Shown here in pieces: positions 61,455 to 64,000 of a stretch of DNA of 64,000 nt. Every line of letters starts with the position of its first letter. Positions within the stretch are counted from its first letter, which is position 1. The position numbers and the translations under genes are program-made. The DNA is taken from NCBI GenBank assembly GCA_014526335.1, contig JACTAT010000052.1:3970504-4034503 (forward strand). The letters run 5' to 3'. The notes beneath the pieces were generated by a model. That model searched no databases. It worked only from the letters and a program-made list of their open reading frames with translations, and was not told the origin of the DNA. The stretch comes from Chrysaora quinquecirrha. Its lineage: Eukaryota > Cnidaria > Scyphozoa > Semaeostomeae > Pelagiidae.

Positions 61455-61860
61455 TATATTTGCTGTTAATCTAAATCTTGATCTTAATCTTAATGTTAGT
61501 GTAATTGTTAATTTTAGTCTTCAACTTAAATGGAATCTAAATCTTAACTTCTACCTGAATTGGAATCTTAACCTTAATCTTAATGTAAATGTTAATCTTA
61601 ATCAGAATCAGAATCTTAATTTTAATCCTAATCTTACTCTTAATCTTAATCTTAATGTTGATTTAATCTTAGTCTTAGTAAGTCGTTAAGTCCATCTTAA
61701 TATTAGTCTTAGTCTGTGTTAGTCTTGGTCTAAGTATCAGTCTTTCATTTTTGAACTTAAACTTAAAGATATTCTTAATTTGTAAACTGAAGCTAATTTT
61801 CAAATCAGTCTTAATCTAAACCTTTATGTTAATCTTGATGTAAATTTGAAATAACAGTGA
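61455..61860. repeat. Degenerate (TTAATC)n hexanucleotide repeat
   Basis: 'cttaatcttaat' and close variants ('ttaatgttaat', 'cttagtctta') dominate this stretch. An open frame of Asn/Leu repeats across 61450-61689 is a by-product. Confidence 0.8.
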
Positions 61861-61964
61861 AACTGACAATTAATGTTCATGATGTTGTTTATCACCACAT
61901 GCAATAATGTCAATCTCAAACTTCATCATCATCTTAATTCATCTTCATACTCTTAGATGCCAAA

Positions 61965-62160
61965 GAAACGTCCCCCACCCTGTTTATTGATTTTGAGTTT
62001 TTTCCCCCACTCCCTGGACCTCATTTATTAATTTTCAAAAAACAATTTCACTTGTGAAAGGATTAAACTACGTTTATTAATTTCCCCCACCCCTGAACCG
62101 TATAAGGACCCTTCTGTTTATTAAATTTTTGAAAAACATTTCCCATCTCCCCCGTTTTGA
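61965..62160. repeat. 'tttattaatttcccccac' repeat
   Basis: Four or five alternations of 'tttattaatttt' and C-rich 'tcccccacccc' occur. A similar short piece is at about 22800-22860. No coding potential. Confidence 0.5.
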
Positions 62161-62479
62161 GTTTATTTGGTTGGCCTTAATGTTAATATTAGTAAAAGTG
62201 AAATTAATCTTTAATTTAAAATAAATTTTAATATTATTCTAAATTCTTCAGCTGCAATAAAACTTTAAATTAAAATCAAAGATGAAATTAAAATTGAAAT
62301 AAAACCAAATGAAAATGAAAGTTAGTGTCGAGAGATAAATTGAAAATAAATTTATAATTGAAAAGATATGAGAAAAATAGATCTAAAGATTTGAGTCATT
62401 CCAAAAAGCCTTCTAGTTTGGTCGAAGTGACTTTAAGACATTGAAAAGAATGTTAAACTATTTAAAGCACAAAACAAAA

Positions 62480-63110
62480 ACACCAAAAATTTGCCCTTGA
62501 GGGGAATTGAACTCTAGCCATTCTGGGTAGCAGGCGAGCATTTAACCACTCGGCTAAACAGCCGTGTTGCTTGATTGACAATAATCTCCTAGTGATCCTT
62601 ATGTTCATGGAAGGGAACAACAAAAAACGTTAAAATATTATGTGTAACGAACTTAAAAATTACACCAAAAGCAAATTTTAGTTACCAGACGTCCCCTTGG
62701 CATTTTGAAAACATTTCCAACACGAAAATAACATAAATAAAAAAAGTCGAAAGGAAAATATTTTCCCCCAAGGGAGTCGAACTCCCGACTCTGCATCGCA
62801 GGTCAGGAGACACGCCCCCTTACCGACCGTGCTATTGTGCCTATTTGTGATTTAGTGATAATCCTCCTACAGAAAACAATCGGGCGATGGCTAAAACAGG
62901 CACCAATGACGCACATCAAAGAAGGGTTAGCCCCTTTTACCCCAGATACTGCAGCAGACAGGGAAAAACGAAGGAGTTTTGGCTCGCCTACCCCACGGGC
63001 GGCAGGATAGCGTGAAAATTGCGTCTCGGACACTCAAACGACCTTCCCGGGCGGATTTGAACGAAAAGGTGACTTAATCCGTTTTCTGTTTTAGTATATA
63101 AGATATAAAA
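62480..63110 (-). mobile_element. tRNA-like repeat unit T, copy 2, with an extra tRNA-like segment
   Basis: It contains, on the minus strand, the 'cttatatactaaaa' block (about 63097), 'cctgccgcccgtggggtagg' (62985-63004), 'gggctaacccttctttgatg', and a tRNA-like segment (62850-62765) with 'gggagttcgactccc'. A further tRNA-like segment lies at 62572-62490, with A box 'tagccgagtggttaaatgc' and B box 'gagttcaattcccc'. The two tRNA-like parts differ in sequence. Confidence 0.55.
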
Positions 63111-63460
63111 TTGCCGAAAAAACAGCCAGACAGACTCCTGCACGCACGAGACAAAAACGTGTGCATATGGACCCTTCCAGGCCGCTTGTATGCTTTAGCG
63201 TCAGTGTTACAAAGGTGGCAATCAGGCTTTAATAACAGGGAGGCTACAGTCTTAAGAGAGTGATTCATAAATTGATTCCAACTTTCTAAGCTGAAGGATA
63301 TGACATCACTGTAGGGACCTACAAAGGGTTGACAAGATAAATTTTCTTTCTTTTAGCTGTAGCAAAAATATGAAAAGTCCTTTTACTACAAAACCTTCCT
63401 CATTTTTTAGCCAAAATCTTCCTCCAAACCAGGTGTGTAGGTGTGTAGGGTTTTTGCGTC

Positions 63461-63733
63461 TCTGGGTCAAACGATCAAACATTGTTTGTCAAACATTTGA
63501 AATGTGATTATTAATCGAAATCTTTTACCGTTTGGCCACGCCGCAAAACATTGCTCGTCAGACATTCTTTGTTTCCAACATGCAAACGTGAATTTTTTGA
63601 AAAACATCACGCAACAAATTTTGCTTATTTTGCTTATCAAGCAGTGTTATGCAAGTTGGCCAAACCTTCAAACATTGCTTGATAAGCAGTATCAAATGCT
63701 TTCCAATCAATGATTGATCGTTTTTCCAGGCCG
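63461..63733. mobile_element. Palindromic MITE, family P, copy 7
   Basis: The left 'tctgggtcaaacgatcaaac' and right 'atgattgatcgtttttccag' then 'gcc' are the family-P ends. Inner 'ggccacgccgcaaaacattg' matches copy 4. It directly abuts a SINE copy on its right. Confidence 0.75.
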
Positions 63734-63925
63734 TAAGGTGGTCTTGTGCCCCACAGTCATATCGTTCAAATCTCGTTGGGAACACTTTCCGAAAATCAGT
63801 TGTCTATCCTTCCATGGTCGCTTGATGAGCACCCATGTTATCCTTTCCAGAATATCAGTCTAGGGACACAAGCCGCAGTCCACATGAACAGTAATACAGA
63901 ACTCAAACCCGCGTTACCAGACAAC
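63733..63925 (+). mobile_element. tRNA-derived SINE, family 1, copy C
   Basis: A degraded head keeps 'gttcaaatctcgttggg'. The body keeps 'tgtctatccttcc', 'ggtcgcttgatgagcaccca' and 'gggacacaagccgcagtc', which align with copy B. The tail is missing or beyond recognition. Confidence 0.65.
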
Positions 63926-64000
63926 ATCATGCATAACAAATTTCCTAACCGTATTTCCTAAAGAGCGCGAAACCCGCTTGTGCCGTGATCGCTAAAATCT

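Noticed and set aside
61450..61689. 79-codon Asn/Leu-repeat open frame
   Set aside because: It is the translation of a degenerate TTAATC repeat.
1..64000. A CRISPR array, phage or bacterial-type gene cluster
   Set aside because: The tandem repeats found lack the unique equal-length spacers of CRISPR, and all recognised genes are intron-bearing animal genes.

Overview
The window reads as nuclear DNA of an early-branching animal, most likely an anthozoan cnidarian (stony coral or sea anemone). The reasons are AT-rich sequence, many short exons with GT-AG introns of a few hundred bases, animal-specific genes including a chordin, and dense short palindromic DNA transposons and tRNA-derived SINEs. 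The clade is an inference from content; no marker gene was compared.

Layout from left to right. (1) About 942-7616 (+): 3' part of a gene with KH-type RNA-binding repeats, its start unresolved or outside the window. (2) 8486-21528 (+): ITFG1 (T-cell immunomodulatory protein), an FG-GAP membrane protein. (3) 21841-23000 (+): an unidentified multi-exon gene fragment. (4) 23272-26328 (+): MRPL38, a mitochondrial ribosomal protein. (5) 26844-28719 (-): GFOD-type oxidoreductase, tail-to-tail with MRPL38. (6) 28921-31749 (+): MRGBP of the NuA4/TIP60 complex, head-to-head with GFOD across about 200 bp. (7) 32852-34186 (+): ENY2 of SAGA and TREX-2. (8) 34187-40945: about 6.8 kb without a recognisable gene, rich in repeats. 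(9) 40946-58462 (+): chordin, with signal peptide, an N-terminal von Willebrand C (CR) domain, CHRD domains and C-terminal CR domains. (10) 58463-64000: no protein gene; GC hairpin, tandem repeats, tRNA-like units and mobile-element copies.

The genes do not form one pathway. MRGBP and ENY2 both serve chromatin and transcription complexes and are adjacent, but nothing shows that this is functional. Chordin is an extracellular BMP antagonist; ITFG1 is a surface glycoprotein; MRPL38 is mitochondrial.

Five single-base frameshifts break otherwise well-conserved exons (two in ITFG1, two in MRPL38, one in chordin), each in or beside a short run of identical bases. I read these as probable consensus errors, so automatic models may be truncated there. 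The most unusual observations are a symmetric cassette exon inside a KH domain, tRNA-like repeat units that carry a TATA-like end, several nested or abutting palindromic elements, and a telomere-like tract inside an ITFG1 intron. I found no convincing new multi-gene system.
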